The position numbers were made by a program, and so were the translations under genes. Positions 7,758-15,646 of a stretch of DNA of 32,795 nt are shown in pieces; within the stretch, counting starts at the first letter, position 1; each line of letters begins with the position of its first letter. The notes below the pieces were generated by a model, which worked only from the letters and a program-made list of their open reading frames with translations, did not search any database and was not told where the DNA came from. The stretch is from DATJSJ01 sp035504175 (GTDB lineage: Bacteria; Pseudomonadota; Alphaproteobacteria; Acetobacterales; Acetobacteraceae). The DNA lies in the NCBI GenBank assembly GCA_035504175.1, contig DATJSJ010000188.1, positions 1-32,795 of the forward strand, read 5' to 3'.

Positions 7758-8159
7758 TCAGTGCCGCTCGATCAGCTCGATCTTGTAGCCGTCCGGATCC
7801 TCGACGAAGGCGATCACCGTGGTGCCGAACTTCACCGGGCCGGGCTCGCGCGTGACGCGGCCGCCGGCATGGCGCACCTTGTCGCAGGCAGCGCGGATGT
7901 CCCCGACGCCGACCGCGAGATGGCCGAAGGCGCTGCCCATCTCGTATTTCTCGACGCCGTAATTGTAGGTCAGCTCGATGACGCTGCTCGAGGCCTCGTC
8001 GCCGTAGCCGACGAAGGCGAGCGTGTACTTGCCGTCGGGCACGTCGTTGCGCCGCAATTCCTTCATGCCGAGCACGTCGGTGTAGAAGGCGACGCTGCGG
8101 TCCAGGTCGCCGACCCGGATCATGGTGTGCAGCAGCCGCGGGCTTGCGGTCTGGCTCAT
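7758..8159 (-). CDS. gloA: Lactoylglutathione lyase (glyoxalase I)
   Basis: This 133-residue protein has the length of Ni-type bacterial glyoxalase I. It isomerises the hemithioacetal of methylglyoxal and glutathione to S-lactoylglutathione. Metal ligands equivalent to those of the E. coli enzyme are H11 (LLHTMIRVGD), E62 (VIELTYN), H80 (AFGHLAVGV) and E128 (DPDGYKIELIE). The family motifs SVAFYTDVLGM and ELTYNYGVEKYEMG are present. The short form, without the long loops of Zn-type enzymes, suggests Ni or Co activation. Its ATG overlaps the lpxI stop (ATGA, 8156-8159), so the two genes are probably translated together. Confidence 0.95.
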   Translation of the reverse strand: MSQTASPRLLHTMIRVGDLDRSVAFYTDVLGMKELRRNDVPDGKYTLAFVGYGDEASSSVIELTYNYGVEKYEMGSAFGHLAVGVGDIRAACDKVRHAGGRVTREPGPVKFGTTVIAFVEDPDGYKIELIERH

Positions 8160-9019
8160 GCGTTGGTCTCTCCCTGGAGCGCGATCCCCGGAGTATCGGG
8201 ATCGATGCCGAGGAGGAAAAGCCCCGCATCGTCGGCGGCCGCGATGCAGGCGGCGCGGTCGGCGAGCAGGGTGCCGCCGGCCTCGAAGGCGATGCCGCGC
8301 AGCCCGGCGGCGGCGGCGGCGCGGATCGTGCCCACGCCGATCGTCGGCAGGTCGGCGCGGCGGTCCTGGCCGGGCTTGACCAGCTTGACCAACACCCCGC
8401 CCGGGCCGGGGCGGGCCAGGCCGGAAGCGCGGGCCAGCATCGCGTCGGTACCCTCGACCGCCTCGACCGCCAGCACGATGCCCTGCTGCACGACGCAGCC
8501 CTGGCCGACATCGACGGTGCCGAGGGCGCGGGTGACGGCAATGCCGCGCCCGATATCGGCCAGCGCCTGCGCGTCCGGGGCGACGGCACCGAGCCGGCCG
8601 CGCGGGCCGACCGCTTCGGTCAGAATCTCGTGCGCGCCCAGCACGGTGAAGCCCTCCTCGCCCAGCACGCGCACCACCGCGGCGAGCAGGCCGTCGTCGC
8701 CGAGGAAGGCGGCGCGGCCGATCCGGCCGAGGATGCGCACGCCCTCCGCATCCGGCCGCAGGTCGAGGAAGGAGGGTCGCCGCACCGGCCCGACCAGCAC
8801 CAGCTCGCGACAGCGTTCCGCCCGCAGCAGCGCCAGGATCCGTCCGGCCGCGCCGAGCCGCGCATAGGCGTGGCGGTGCGGCGCCAGCACCGCGGGTTCG
8901 GCATACCCTTCCAGTCCGACCAGGAACACGTCGCGGCCCGAGGCGAGTGCCGCCTCCGCCACCCGGCCGGGCAGCGTGCCGCCGCCGGCCAGGATGCCGA
9001 GCATCGGCCGGGCGCTCAC
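8156..9019 (-). CDS. lpxI: UDP-2,3-diacylglucosamine pyrophosphatase LpxI
   Basis: This 287-residue DUF1009 protein opens with LGILAGGGTLPGRV and carries the diagnostic KPGQDRRADLPTIGVGT segment near residues 230-247. LpxI cleaves UDP-2,3-diacylglucosamine to lipid X in alphaproteobacteria that lack LpxH; it acts in the cytoplasm between LpxD and LpxB. GTG at 9019 is chosen because GGGAG lies 6 nt upstream; the ATG at 9004 has no ribosome site. Unlike the common arrangement, it does not directly follow lpxA: a 635-bp gap holds an opposing small gene. lpxB is not seen nearby; gloA follows instead. Confidence 0.93.
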   Translation of the reverse strand: MSARPMLGILAGGGTLPGRVAEAALASGRDVFLVGLEGYAEPAVLAPHRHAYARLGAAGRILALLRAERCRELVLVGPVRRPSFLDLRPDAEGVRILGRIGRAAFLGDDGLLAAVVRVLGEEGFTVLGAHEILTEAVGPRGRLGAVAPDAQALADIGRGIAVTRALGTVDVGQGCVVQQGIVLAVEAVEGTDAMLARASGLARPGPGGVLVKLVKPGQDRRADLPTIGVGTIRAAAAAGLRGIAFEAGGTLLADRAACIAAADDAGLFLLGIDPDTPGIALQGETNA

Positions 9020-9120
9020 CGCTGGCTCCCCGACGCCGGGCGCGGCCACCCCGGATCGCGACAACCGGGTGAAACTCCGTCAATTCGCACCGCGCGAACC
9101 CGTGTAGGGAACATTCCGTA

Positions 9121-9150
9121 TTGCCTGCCGGCCGGGCGCTCCTGCATAAC
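9121..9150 (+). promoter_or_regulatory. Candidate sigma-70-like promoter for the small gene at 9282
   Basis: TTGCCT at 9121-9126 and CATAAC at 9145-9150 are separated by 18 nt, each matching four of six consensus bases. They lie in an unusually AT-rich patch (9140-9180) between the divergent lpxI and small-gene starts. This is a weak call based on sequence pattern alone. Confidence 0.25.
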
Positions 9151-9281
9151 TTTGTATGCCATCACAAATTGGTGAGCACGAAAGGGCAGGGACGGATCGG
9201 CCGGGTACGGCCGCCCTCGTTCGGCCGGAAACCTTGCGCCGCGGTGCGCCACCTGCCGCGACGATGGATGGAGGGAATACC

Positions 9282-9491
9282 GTGACGGATCAGGACAATG
9301 CTGAGGAATGCGGCCCGACGGCGGAAGGCATCGTGCATTGCCTGCGCATGCTCGCGACCGAGGCGGCCTCGCTGAACCTGGCGCGCACGCTGGCCGCCAT
9401 CGAGGAAGCGATGCAGACCTGCCAGGTGGAGCACGGCACGGGGTTCGGCGATTTCCTGCTCGGCCTGACATCGGGCCCGGTGCTGCACTGA
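9282..9491 (+). CDS. Small hypothetical protein between lpxI and lpxA
   Basis: This 69-residue acidic protein reads MTDQDNAEECGPTAEGIVH at its start and appears mostly helical (CLRMLATEAASLNLARTL, then AAIEEAMQTCQV). It has no signal peptide and no membrane helix. GTG at 9282 is preferred because GGAGGG ends 6 nt upstream; ATG at 9264 and 9156 are longer in-frame options without such a site. I do not recognise the family. The good ribosome site and its own intergenic space favour a real gene. It runs opposite to lpxI and lpxA and splits them. Two cysteines (residues 10 and 20) and a third at 47 are visible, but no metal motif is clear. Confidence 0.6.
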   Translation: MTDQDNAEECGPTAEGIVHCLRMLATEAASLNLARTLAAIEEAMQTCQVEHGTGFGDFLLGLTSGPVLH

Positions 9492-9654
9492 CCACCAGCG
9501 CGGCACGCCAGGCGGCGCTGCGCCGGTTCCGCCGCCCGGCCGCCGGCGCCCGATCGCGCTCGCAGACGGGGCCCTGCCATGAGGCTCGCCGCCGGCGCGG
9601 GCCGGCGCCATGGGCGCCCAGCGCGCCGGTGATGCCGGCCGCCGCGCGGTCGCG

Positions 9655-10524
9655 CTAACCCTCCGCCTCCTCCTCCGCCAGGGCGACGCGGATCAGGCCG
9701 CGCCGGCTCGGCGCGTCGATGAAGGCCAGCATCTCGGCGACCAGCGGATCCCCGCCATGCTGCAGCCGGACCTCCTCGACCCGCGCGGCAAACACGCCCT
9801 CCTCGCGGAACAGCAGGCGGAAGGCGGCACGCAGCCGATGCAGTTGCGGCTTCTCGACGCCGCGGCGGCGCAGGCCGACGACGTTCAGCCCGGCCAGTCG
9901 TGCCCGATTGCCGATCGCGGTCGCGAACGGCACGATATCCGCCTCGACCCCTGACATGCCGCCGACCATCGCGCCGCGGCCGATGCGCACGAACTGGTGC
10001 AGCGCCGCCGCGCCGCCGATCGCGGCCTGGGCCCCGATCGTCACATGCCCGCCCATCACCACGTTGTTGGCGATGATCACGCCGTCGGCGATGTCGCAGT
10101 CATGCGCGACATGCACGACCGCCATCAGCAGGCAGTCGGCGCCGACGCGCGTCACGCTGGAACCGGTGACGGTGCCGCGATGGATGGTGCAATGCTCGCG
10201 CACCTGCGTGCGCGGGCCGATCTCGCACCGAGTCGGCTCGCCTTTGTATTTCAGATCCTGCGGCGCAAGCCCGACAGTGCAGAACGGCCAGAGCACCGCG
10301 CCGGCGCCGATTCGCGTATGACCGTCGACCGCGACATGCGAAATCAGGCGAGCCCCCGCCTCGATGACGACATCGGGACCGACGCTGCACCAGGGGCCGA
10401 TCTCCACACCGGCGCCGATCGCCGCCCCGGGCGCGATGATGGCACTCGGATGGATCTGCGGCGGCAACGGCGCACGCGCCTGGGTGAGGCCTGGGCCACG
10501 GGTCGAAATATCCAGCATGCGCAT
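9655..10524 (-). CDS. lpxA: UDP-N-acetylglucosamine O-acyltransferase LpxA
   Basis: This 289-residue left-handed beta-helix protein made of hexapeptide repeats transfers a 3-hydroxyacyl chain from ACP to UDP-GlcNAc, the first step of lipid A synthesis. The catalytic His is H141 in VVHVAHDCDIADG (E. coli H125), and H176 in LHQFVRIG matches H160. The motif QDLKYKGEPT is diagnostic. G189 in AMVGGMSGV occupies the place of E. coli G173, consistent with acceptance of a long (about C14) hydroxyacyl chain; this is inference. The start could be ATG 10524 or ATG 10518; neither has a strong ribosome site. A 159-bp gap separates it from fabZ. Confidence 0.96.
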   Translation of the reverse strand: MRMLDISTRGPGLTQARAPLPPQIHPSAIIAPGAAIGAGVEIGPWCSVGPDVVIEAGARLISHVAVDGHTRIGAGAVLWPFCTVGLAPQDLKYKGEPTRCEIGPRTQVREHCTIHRGTVTGSSVTRVGADCLLMAVVHVAHDCDIADGVIIANNVVMGGHVTIGAQAAIGGAAALHQFVRIGRGAMVGGMSGVEADIVPFATAIGNRARLAGLNVVGLRRRGVEKPQLHRLRAAFRLLFREEGVFAARVEEVRLQHGGDPLVAEMLAFIDAPSRRGLIRVALAEEEAEG

Positions 10525-10549
10525 CCGATCTGGTCTGTGCGGCGCGGCC

Positions 10550-10561
10550 CGAGATATCTCG
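10550..10561. promoter_or_regulatory. 12-bp perfect palindrome upstream of lpxA
   Basis: CGAGATATCTCG lies 26 to 37 nt upstream of the lpxA start, in the 159-bp gap after fabZ. Its AT-rich centre in otherwise GC-rich DNA and its position suggest a possible regulator site, but no regulator is identified. A hairpin GGTCGCC/GGCGACC at 10595-10611 lies a little further upstream. Confidence 0.25.
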
Positions 10562-10594
10562 GTCGACGAGACCGGACCGCGCGGAGGCTAGGTG

Positions 10595-10611
10595 GGTCGC
10601 CTGCGGCGACC
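10595..10611 (-). other. Small hairpin in the fabZ-lpxA gap
   Basis: This is a 7-bp inverted repeat, GGTCGCC at 10595-10601 and GGCGACC at 10605-10611, with loop TGC. It lies between fabZ and lpxA in the direction of transcription. No T tract follows, so it is more likely an attenuator or mRNA-processing structure than a full terminator. Chance is possible at this GC content. Confidence 0.25.
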
Positions 10612-10683
10612 AAGACAATCGTTGTTGCGGCGTGTGTCGGAGATATGGCGAAACGCGCGGCGGAGTTCAGGCGCCGCCCTTGA

Positions 10684-11184
10684 TCACCGCGGTGTGTCCA
10701 TGATCATCGCGGTATAGACCGCCTCCGCGACCACCGACTCGTCGACGCGGGCGCTGCCGCGGAACTTCCAGACCTGGCCGCGCTGCCGGTCCTTGGTGAC
10801 ATGGATGCGCAACTGATCGCCCGGCACCACCGGGCGGCGGAACTTGGCGCTCTCCACGCTCATGAAATAGACGAGCCGGCCGGCCGCCGCCTCGCCCAGA
10901 GTCTCGACCACCAGCACCGCTGCGGTCTGCGCCATACTCTCGATGATCAGCACGCCCGGCATCACCGGATGGCCGGGGAAGTGCCCCTGGAAGAACGATT
11001 CGTTGGCGCTGACATTCTTGATGCCGATCGCCGATTCGTCGCGCACCAGATCGACCACGCGATCGATCATCAGGAACGGGTAGCGATGCGGGATCGCGTG
11101 CATGATGCGCGCGAGATCGACCAGCGGGATCGTGGTCTTGCCGCCCGGCGCGCCGCCGGCGGACTGTTCGGTGGTCCAGTCCAT
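10684..11184 (-). CDS. fabZ: 3-hydroxyacyl-ACP dehydratase FabZ
   Basis: This 166-residue hot-dog fold enzyme dehydrates 3-hydroxyacyl-ACP to trans-2-enoyl-ACP and so competes with LpxA and LpxD for hydroxyacyl-ACP. Family motifs are IPHRYPFLMIDRV, then GHFPGHPVMPGVLIIESMAQ with catalytic H68 and E82 (spacing 14, as in E. coli H54/E68). About 20 extra residues precede the usual FabZ start, rich in Gly and Thr. The ATG at 11184 begins 5 bp after the lpxD stop. The open frame continues upstream over lpxD but without homology. It lies between lpxD and lpxA as in most Proteobacteria. Confidence 0.96.
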   Translation of the reverse strand: MDWTTEQSAGGAPGGKTTIPLVDLARIMHAIPHRYPFLMIDRVVDLVRDESAIGIKNVSANESFFQGHFPGHPVMPGVLIIESMAQTAAVLVVETLGEAAAGRLVYFMSVESAKFRRPVVPGDQLRIHVTKDRQRGQVWKFRGSARVDESVVAEAVYTAMIMDTPR

Positions 11185-11189
11185 CTCCG

Positions 11190-12284
11190 TCAGCCTGAGC
11201 CCTTCTCCCCCGCCTCGTCCCCGGCACCGGCCGCGCCGCGGGGGGCAGATCCGGCGCGCCGGTCCGCGCGGGCCATGCGGCGTACCAAGGCGACCTGGCG
11301 AAAGAACTCCCTGACGGGCACGGCCGGGCTGCCGACCACGTCGGCGCCCTCCGGCACATCCGCCATCACGCCCGCCTGTGCCCCGATCCGGGCCCGCTTG
11401 CCGATGCGCAGATGACCCGTCAGACCGGCCTGCCCGGCGACCATGACGAAATCCTCCAGCACGGTCGACCCGGAGATGCCCGCCTGCGACACGATGACGC
11501 AGCACCGGCCGAGGCGCACGTTGTGCCCGATCTGTATCAGGTTGTCGAGGCGAGAGCCGGCGCCGATCACCGTGTCTTGCGCCGAGCCGCGGTCGATCGT
11601 GCTGTTCGCCCCGACCTCGACGTCATCCTCGAGGATCACCCGGCCGAGCTGCGGCACCGAGACGAATCCGGCGCCGGTCATGGCGAATCCGAATCCCTCC
11701 TGGCCGATGCGGGCGCCGGGATAGACGTAGACGCGGGCACCGAGCAGGGCGTGGCTGAGGCTCGCCTGCGCGCCGATGCGGCAATCCGGCCCGAGTTCGA
11801 CCCCCTGCCCGATCACCGCCCCGGCACCGATGCGGCAGCGCGGTCCGATCCGCGCGCCCGCGCCGATCACGACGAACGGGCCGATTTCCGCCGAGGCGTC
11901 GATCTCGGCCGCGGGATCGATCACGGCGCTGGCATGGCGGCCCGGACGGAGCGGCGGCAGCGGGTGGAACAGTGTCGCGACTCGGGCCCAGCCGAAATAG
12001 GGCTCGTCGGTGACGATCGCGACCGCGCCGGCCGGTACTCGATCGACCATGTCCGGATGCACGATCACGGCGCCGGCGCGGGTCGCCTCCAGCGCCGGCG
12101 CGTAGCGACGGTTGTCGAGGAAGCTCACGGTCTCGCGCGTCGCACTCTGCAGCGGCGCCACGCCGTGCAGCAGCAGCGTGCGGTCTTCGGCGCGGCCGCG
12201 AGCCGCCTCGGCCACCGCGGCGAGCGGATGCGGGCCGGTGCGGGCGAAGAAACGCGGATCGCCGGCGACCGGCTCGATGCTCAT
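11190..12284 (-). CDS. lpxD: UDP-3-O-(3-hydroxyacyl)glucosamine N-acyltransferase LpxD
   Basis: This 364-residue protein has an N-terminal uridine-binding domain (about 1-110, with SFLDNRRYAPALEATRAGAVIV-type features) followed by a hexapeptide left-handed beta-helix (about 115-320) and a C-terminal helical extension. The catalytic His is H254 in LIQIGHNVRLG (E. coli H239). It adds the amide-linked hydroxyacyl chain, the third step of lipid A synthesis. The final 30 residues are Arg/Ala/Gly-rich and probably disordered. It is between ompH and fabZ in one transcription direction. The ribosome site (GGGCGG) is only moderate. Confidence 0.96.
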   Translation of the reverse strand: MSIEPVAGDPRFFARTGPHPLAAVAEAARGRAEDRTLLLHGVAPLQSATRETVSFLDNRRYAPALEATRAGAVIVHPDMVDRVPAGAVAIVTDEPYFGWARVATLFHPLPPLRPGRHASAVIDPAAEIDASAEIGPFVVIGAGARIGPRCRIGAGAVIGQGVELGPDCRIGAQASLSHALLGARVYVYPGARIGQEGFGFAMTGAGFVSVPQLGRVILEDDVEVGANSTIDRGSAQDTVIGAGSRLDNLIQIGHNVRLGRCCVIVSQAGISGSTVLEDFVMVAGQAGLTGHLRIGKRARIGAQAGVMADVPEGADVVGSPAVPVREFFRQVALVRRMARADRRAGSAPRGAAGAGDEAGEKGSG

Positions 12285-12342
12285 CGTCTGCCGCCCGCCG
12301 GCGCGGCGCGGGAGAGCCGCGCGGTGCGCCGCATCCGCCCTG

Positions 12343-13182
12343 TCAGTGCTTGCCTCCGGACTTGCCGGCGGGCTTGGCCCCCGGCGTCTTCGGCATCTCC
12401 TCCTTGAATGCGACCTGCGGCTCGACGCCGTCCGGCGCCACCGAGACCTTCGGCAGCACCTTGTTGAGCTGGTCCGCGACCTCGCCGGTGATGTCGAACT
12501 CGTTGACGTTCAGCGCCACCTGCGAGCGGTGCAGCACCAGGTTCATGCCGCGGCTGTCGGCGACCTGGCGGATCACCGCGATCAGCGTGCGCTCGATCTG
12601 GCTCAGCGCCACCTGCGCCGCCTCCTGGATGATACGGTTGCGATCGCGGAACTGCTTCTGCGCGTTGGTGATGCGATCCTGCAGCGCGCGCTCGCGGGCG
12701 CGGATCTGGTCGGCGGAGAGCTTGCTGCGCTCATTGGCGAGCGACTGCTCCATGCCGCGCCAGGCCTCCTGCTCCTTCTGCGCGTCCTGATTGAGCTTGT
12801 CGCGCCGGGCACCGATGATCTTCTCGACCTCCTGCGCCGCACTCGAGGCGCGCATCACCTCTGGCACGCCGAGCACGCCGATCACCGCCGCCGGCGGGCT
12901 GGCGCCGCGCGGCAGCGGCGGCAGTTCCGGCACCGGAAGCTGCGGCAGTGTGGCCGGCATCTCCTCGGCCTGCTGCGGCAGGGGTGTGGGCTCCGGTGCC
13001 GGAGCCGGCGCCGGCGCCGGACGCGGGCGGCCCGCCCGTGTGTGCGCCGGCGCCTCCCCCTTCTTGGGGATGAACCAGCCGGGATTCTGCTGCGCCCGGG
13101 CGGCGGTCAGGCCGGCGAGCGGCGGCAGGATGAGCAGGGCCGCCGCGACTGCGGCGGCACCGGGGAAGCGACGATAGCGCAC
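12343..13182 (-). CDS. OmpH/Skp-family periplasmic chaperone
   Basis: This 279-residue protein starts with a signal peptide (MRYRRFPGAAAVAAALLILPPLAGLTAARA), then a long Pro/Ala-rich linker (about 45-95), then the OmpH domain (about 98-245) predicted as a coiled-coil hairpin rich in Ala, Gln, Glu and Arg (AAQEVEKIIGARRDKLNQDA through NRIIQEAAQVALSQIERTL). Skp proteins form trimers that hold unfolded outer membrane proteins for BamA. Typical Skp is 160-200 residues, so the linker and a charged C-terminal tail are additions. The GTG start at 13182 lies 2 bp after the bamA stop with GAGG 8 nt upstream, so expression with bamA is near certain. Confidence 0.9.
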   Translation of the reverse strand: MRYRRFPGAAAVAAALLILPPLAGLTAARAQQNPGWFIPKKGEAPAHTRAGRPRPAPAPAPAPEPTPLPQQAEEMPATLPQLPVPELPPLPRGASPPAAVIGVLGVPEVMRASSAAQEVEKIIGARRDKLNQDAQKEQEAWRGMEQSLANERSKLSADQIRARERALQDRITNAQKQFRDRNRIIQEAAQVALSQIERTLIAVIRQVADSRGMNLVLHRSQVALNVNEFDITGEVADQLNKVLPKVSVAPDGVEPQVAFKEEMPKTPGAKPAGKSGGKH

Positions 13183-13184
13183 TG

Positions 13185-15533
13185 TCAGAACCTCGTGCCG
13201 AAGCCAAAACGGAAGATCTGCGTCTGGTCGTACTTGTACTTCACCACCGGGTCGGCAATGTCGATGTTGATCAGGCCGAACGGCGAGCGCCAGGAGACGC
13301 CGACGCCGACGCCGACCCGGGGCGCCGGGTTGTCGTAGACCGGGCCGTATTGCTCGTTGACCACGGAGAGCGAGCCGACATCGACGAAGGCACGGCCGGA
13401 CAGGCCGAGATCCGGCGAGATCGGCAGCGGGAAGTGCAGTTCCGTCGACTGCGTCCAGATGAAGCGGCCGCCCAGGCTGTCGCCGGTCGTCGCATCGTGC
13501 GGGCCGGCGCCGCCCGACTCGAAGCCGCGCAAATTGTCGCCGCCGAGAAAGAACCGGTCGATGATCTTCTCGACCTTGCCGCCGAGCTGCCAGAGGTAGC
13601 CGGTGCCGGCGGAGAGCGAGATGTCCCAGTCCGAGTTGCCGGTGAAGCGGTCGAGCGGGATGTAGTAGGCGCCGTCGATCTTGCCGCGGATGTAGTCGGC
13701 GTTGCCGCCGAGCCCGGCGAAGTCGCTGCCGGCGCGGACCACGAAGCCGGTATGCGGATCGACCTTGCTGTCGCGGTAGTCGAGCGTCAGCGTCTGGCCG
13801 ATCTGCGACAGGGTGGACGGGCCCTGCTGGTTGACGATGTAGAGGCTGGCGCCCGACTGCACGTCATAGACGTTGCGATCGACCAGCGAGTAGGTCCAGG
13901 CCTGGCTCAGGTGATCGTTGAACTGGTAGCCGAGCCGGATGTCGAAGCCGGTGCGCCGCTCGCTGTACTGCGCGATGTCCTGGTTGTTGTTCTGGACATG
14001 GAAGATGTCGAACCCGGTCACCAGGTTGCGGTCGAGGAAGTAGGGATCAGTGACCGACAGGTCGATCTGGCTCTCCTTCTGCGCCAGCACGCCGTTGATG
14101 CCGGCATCGATGCCGGTGCCGATCAGGTTGCGCTCGCGCAGGCCGAGATCGAGCAGCGCGCCCGCATCGGTCGAGTAGCCGCCGCCGATGGTGAGTTCGC
14201 CGGTCGCCTTCTCGTCCACGTTGGCGGTGACGATCGACCGGTCGGGCGCCGAGCCGGGCGTGGTGGTGATGTTGACCTGGCTGAAATAGCCGAGATCCTG
14301 GAGCCGCTGGCGGGTGTGGCGGATCGCCGCGGCGTTGTAGGCGTCGCCTTCGGCGAGCTGGAACTCGCGGCGGATCACCTTGTCCTCGGTGCGGGTGTTG
14401 CCGGTGATGTCGATGCGCTCGACATAGACACGCGGCCCCTGCACCACGTCGAACACCAGGTCGACCGTGTGCTTCTGACGGTTGCGGGCGATGCGCGGCC
14501 TCACTTCGATGAACGGGATGCCGTGATTCTGCGCCCAGTCCTCGATCGCCTGGCTGCTGCGCTCGACCGCGTCGCCGTCGTACCAGTCGCCCGCCGCCAC
14601 CTGCACCAGCGGCCGCAGCTGCGCCGGCGTGAGTTTCTTGACCTGGCTGGCGATCGACACCTTGCCGATGCGGTAGCGCTCGCCCTCGTGCAGCGTGAAG
14701 GTGAGGAAGAACGAGCCGCGGTCGGGCGAGAGCTCGGCGGTCGCGTTCTGCACCCGGAAATCGGCGTAGCCGTGCTTGAGGTAGAAGCGGCGCAGCAGCT
14801 CCTCGTCGAATTTCACCCGTTCCGGGTCGTAGTAGTCGCTGGTGCTGAGGATGCGCCAGAACGCCTCCTGGCGGCTGCTGATCACCTCGCGCAGCCGGGT
14901 CTCGCTGAAGGCGTGATTGCCGACGAAGGCAATGCGGCTCAGCAGCGTCGCCGAGCCCTCGTGAATTTCGAACACCACGTCGACCCGGTTCTGCGGCAGA
15001 CGGATGATCTGCGGCGTCACGGTCGCGGCATAGCGGCCGCGCTTGGCGTAGAGGTCGAGCAGGCGCTGGCGGTCCGCCTCCGCCGCCTCGGGCGTGAACA
15101 CCGCGCGCGAGCGGAGCTGGATCGCCTGGTTCAGCTGGTCGTCGGAGAGCTTGTGGTTGCCCTCGAACGCGATGCGGTTGACGATCGGATTCTCGACCAC
15201 GTGCACCACCAGCGTACCGCCGTCGCGGTGCAGGCTGACATCGCGGAACAGGCCGGTGGCGTAGAGCGCCTTGAGGCTGCGGTCGAGCGCATCCGGGTCG
15301 AACCGGTCACCCGGCTGCACCAGCATGTAGGAGAGGATGGTGCCATCCTCGATTCGCTGGTTGCCCTCGATCCTGATCGACTGGATGACGTCGCCCGGCA
15401 CCGGCGCCGGATGCGCCGCCGCCGGTCGCCGCGTGCTGCTGCCCGGGGATGGCGTCGCTGCCGGGGCACGGTCGAGCGAGAGGGGGAACAGGCAGGCCGT
15501 GGCGGCAAGCAACGCGGCTCGGTGAACGGGCAA
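13185..15533 (-). CDS. bamA: Outer membrane protein assembly factor BamA
   Basis: This is a 782-residue Omp85 protein. After a signal peptide (PVHRAALLAATACLFPLSLDRAPAA) come five POTRA domains (about residues 45-400, beginning VIQSIRIEGNQRIEDGTI) and a 16-strand barrel ending with the outer-membrane C-terminal aromatic FRFGFGTRF. The family barrel motif LRGFESGG and GGRFIWTQSTELHFP are present. BamA inserts outer membrane proteins. The best start is TTG at 15533, which has GGGGGAGG 7 nt upstream; an in-frame TTG at 15593, also with GGAGG close by, would place 20 basic residues before the signal peptide. It follows rseP by 113 bp and precedes ompH. Confidence 0.96.
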   Translation of the reverse strand: MPVHRAALLAATACLFPLSLDRAPAATPSPGSSTRRPAAAHPAPVPGDVIQSIRIEGNQRIEDGTILSYMLVQPGDRFDPDALDRSLKALYATGLFRDVSLHRDGGTLVVHVVENPIVNRIAFEGNHKLSDDQLNQAIQLRSRAVFTPEAAEADRQRLLDLYAKRGRYAATVTPQIIRLPQNRVDVVFEIHEGSATLLSRIAFVGNHAFSETRLREVISSRQEAFWRILSTSDYYDPERVKFDEELLRRFYLKHGYADFRVQNATAELSPDRGSFFLTFTLHEGERYRIGKVSIASQVKKLTPAQLRPLVQVAAGDWYDGDAVERSSQAIEDWAQNHGIPFIEVRPRIARNRQKHTVDLVFDVVQGPRVYVERIDITGNTRTEDKVIRREFQLAEGDAYNAAAIRHTRQRLQDLGYFSQVNITTTPGSAPDRSIVTANVDEKATGELTIGGGYSTDAGALLDLGLRERNLIGTGIDAGINGVLAQKESQIDLSVTDPYFLDRNLVTGFDIFHVQNNNQDIAQYSERRTGFDIRLGYQFNDHLSQAWTYSLVDRNVYDVQSGASLYIVNQQGPSTLSQIGQTLTLDYRDSKVDPHTGFVVRAGSDFAGLGGNADYIRGKIDGAYYIPLDRFTGNSDWDISLSAGTGYLWQLGGKVEKIIDRFFLGGDNLRGFESGGAGPHDATTGDSLGGRFIWTQSTELHFPLPISPDLGLSGRAFVDVGSLSVVNEQYGPVYDNPAPRVGVGVGVSWRSPFGLINIDIADPVVKYKYDQTQIFRFGFGTRF

Positions 15534-15646
15534 CAGGCATCCTCCCCCTGCAGGGCGTCGCGGCCGCAACCGCCCCGCCCGGGCGGCGGACAATAGCCTC
15601 CGCCCCGCGCGCCCGCCAACCCACCGGCCGGCGGACCGGCGCCGCG

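Noticed and set aside
7758..9083. Fusion protein of 441 codons ending in glyoxalase I
   Set aside because: The upstream part of the frame overlaps lpxI out of frame and is Arg-rich shadow sequence; ATG 8159 at the lpxI stop is the natural gloA start.
9108..9132. GGAAC box resembling the EcfG (general stress) -35 element
   Set aside because: At the required spacing of 16-17 nt the matching CGTT box is absent (CGGC is found).
13350..15596. A 748-codon open frame on the plus strand
   Set aside because: It lies entirely antisense to bamA, has Arg/Ala/His-rich low-complexity content typical of the shadow frames of GC-rich genes, and shows no domain or ribosome site.
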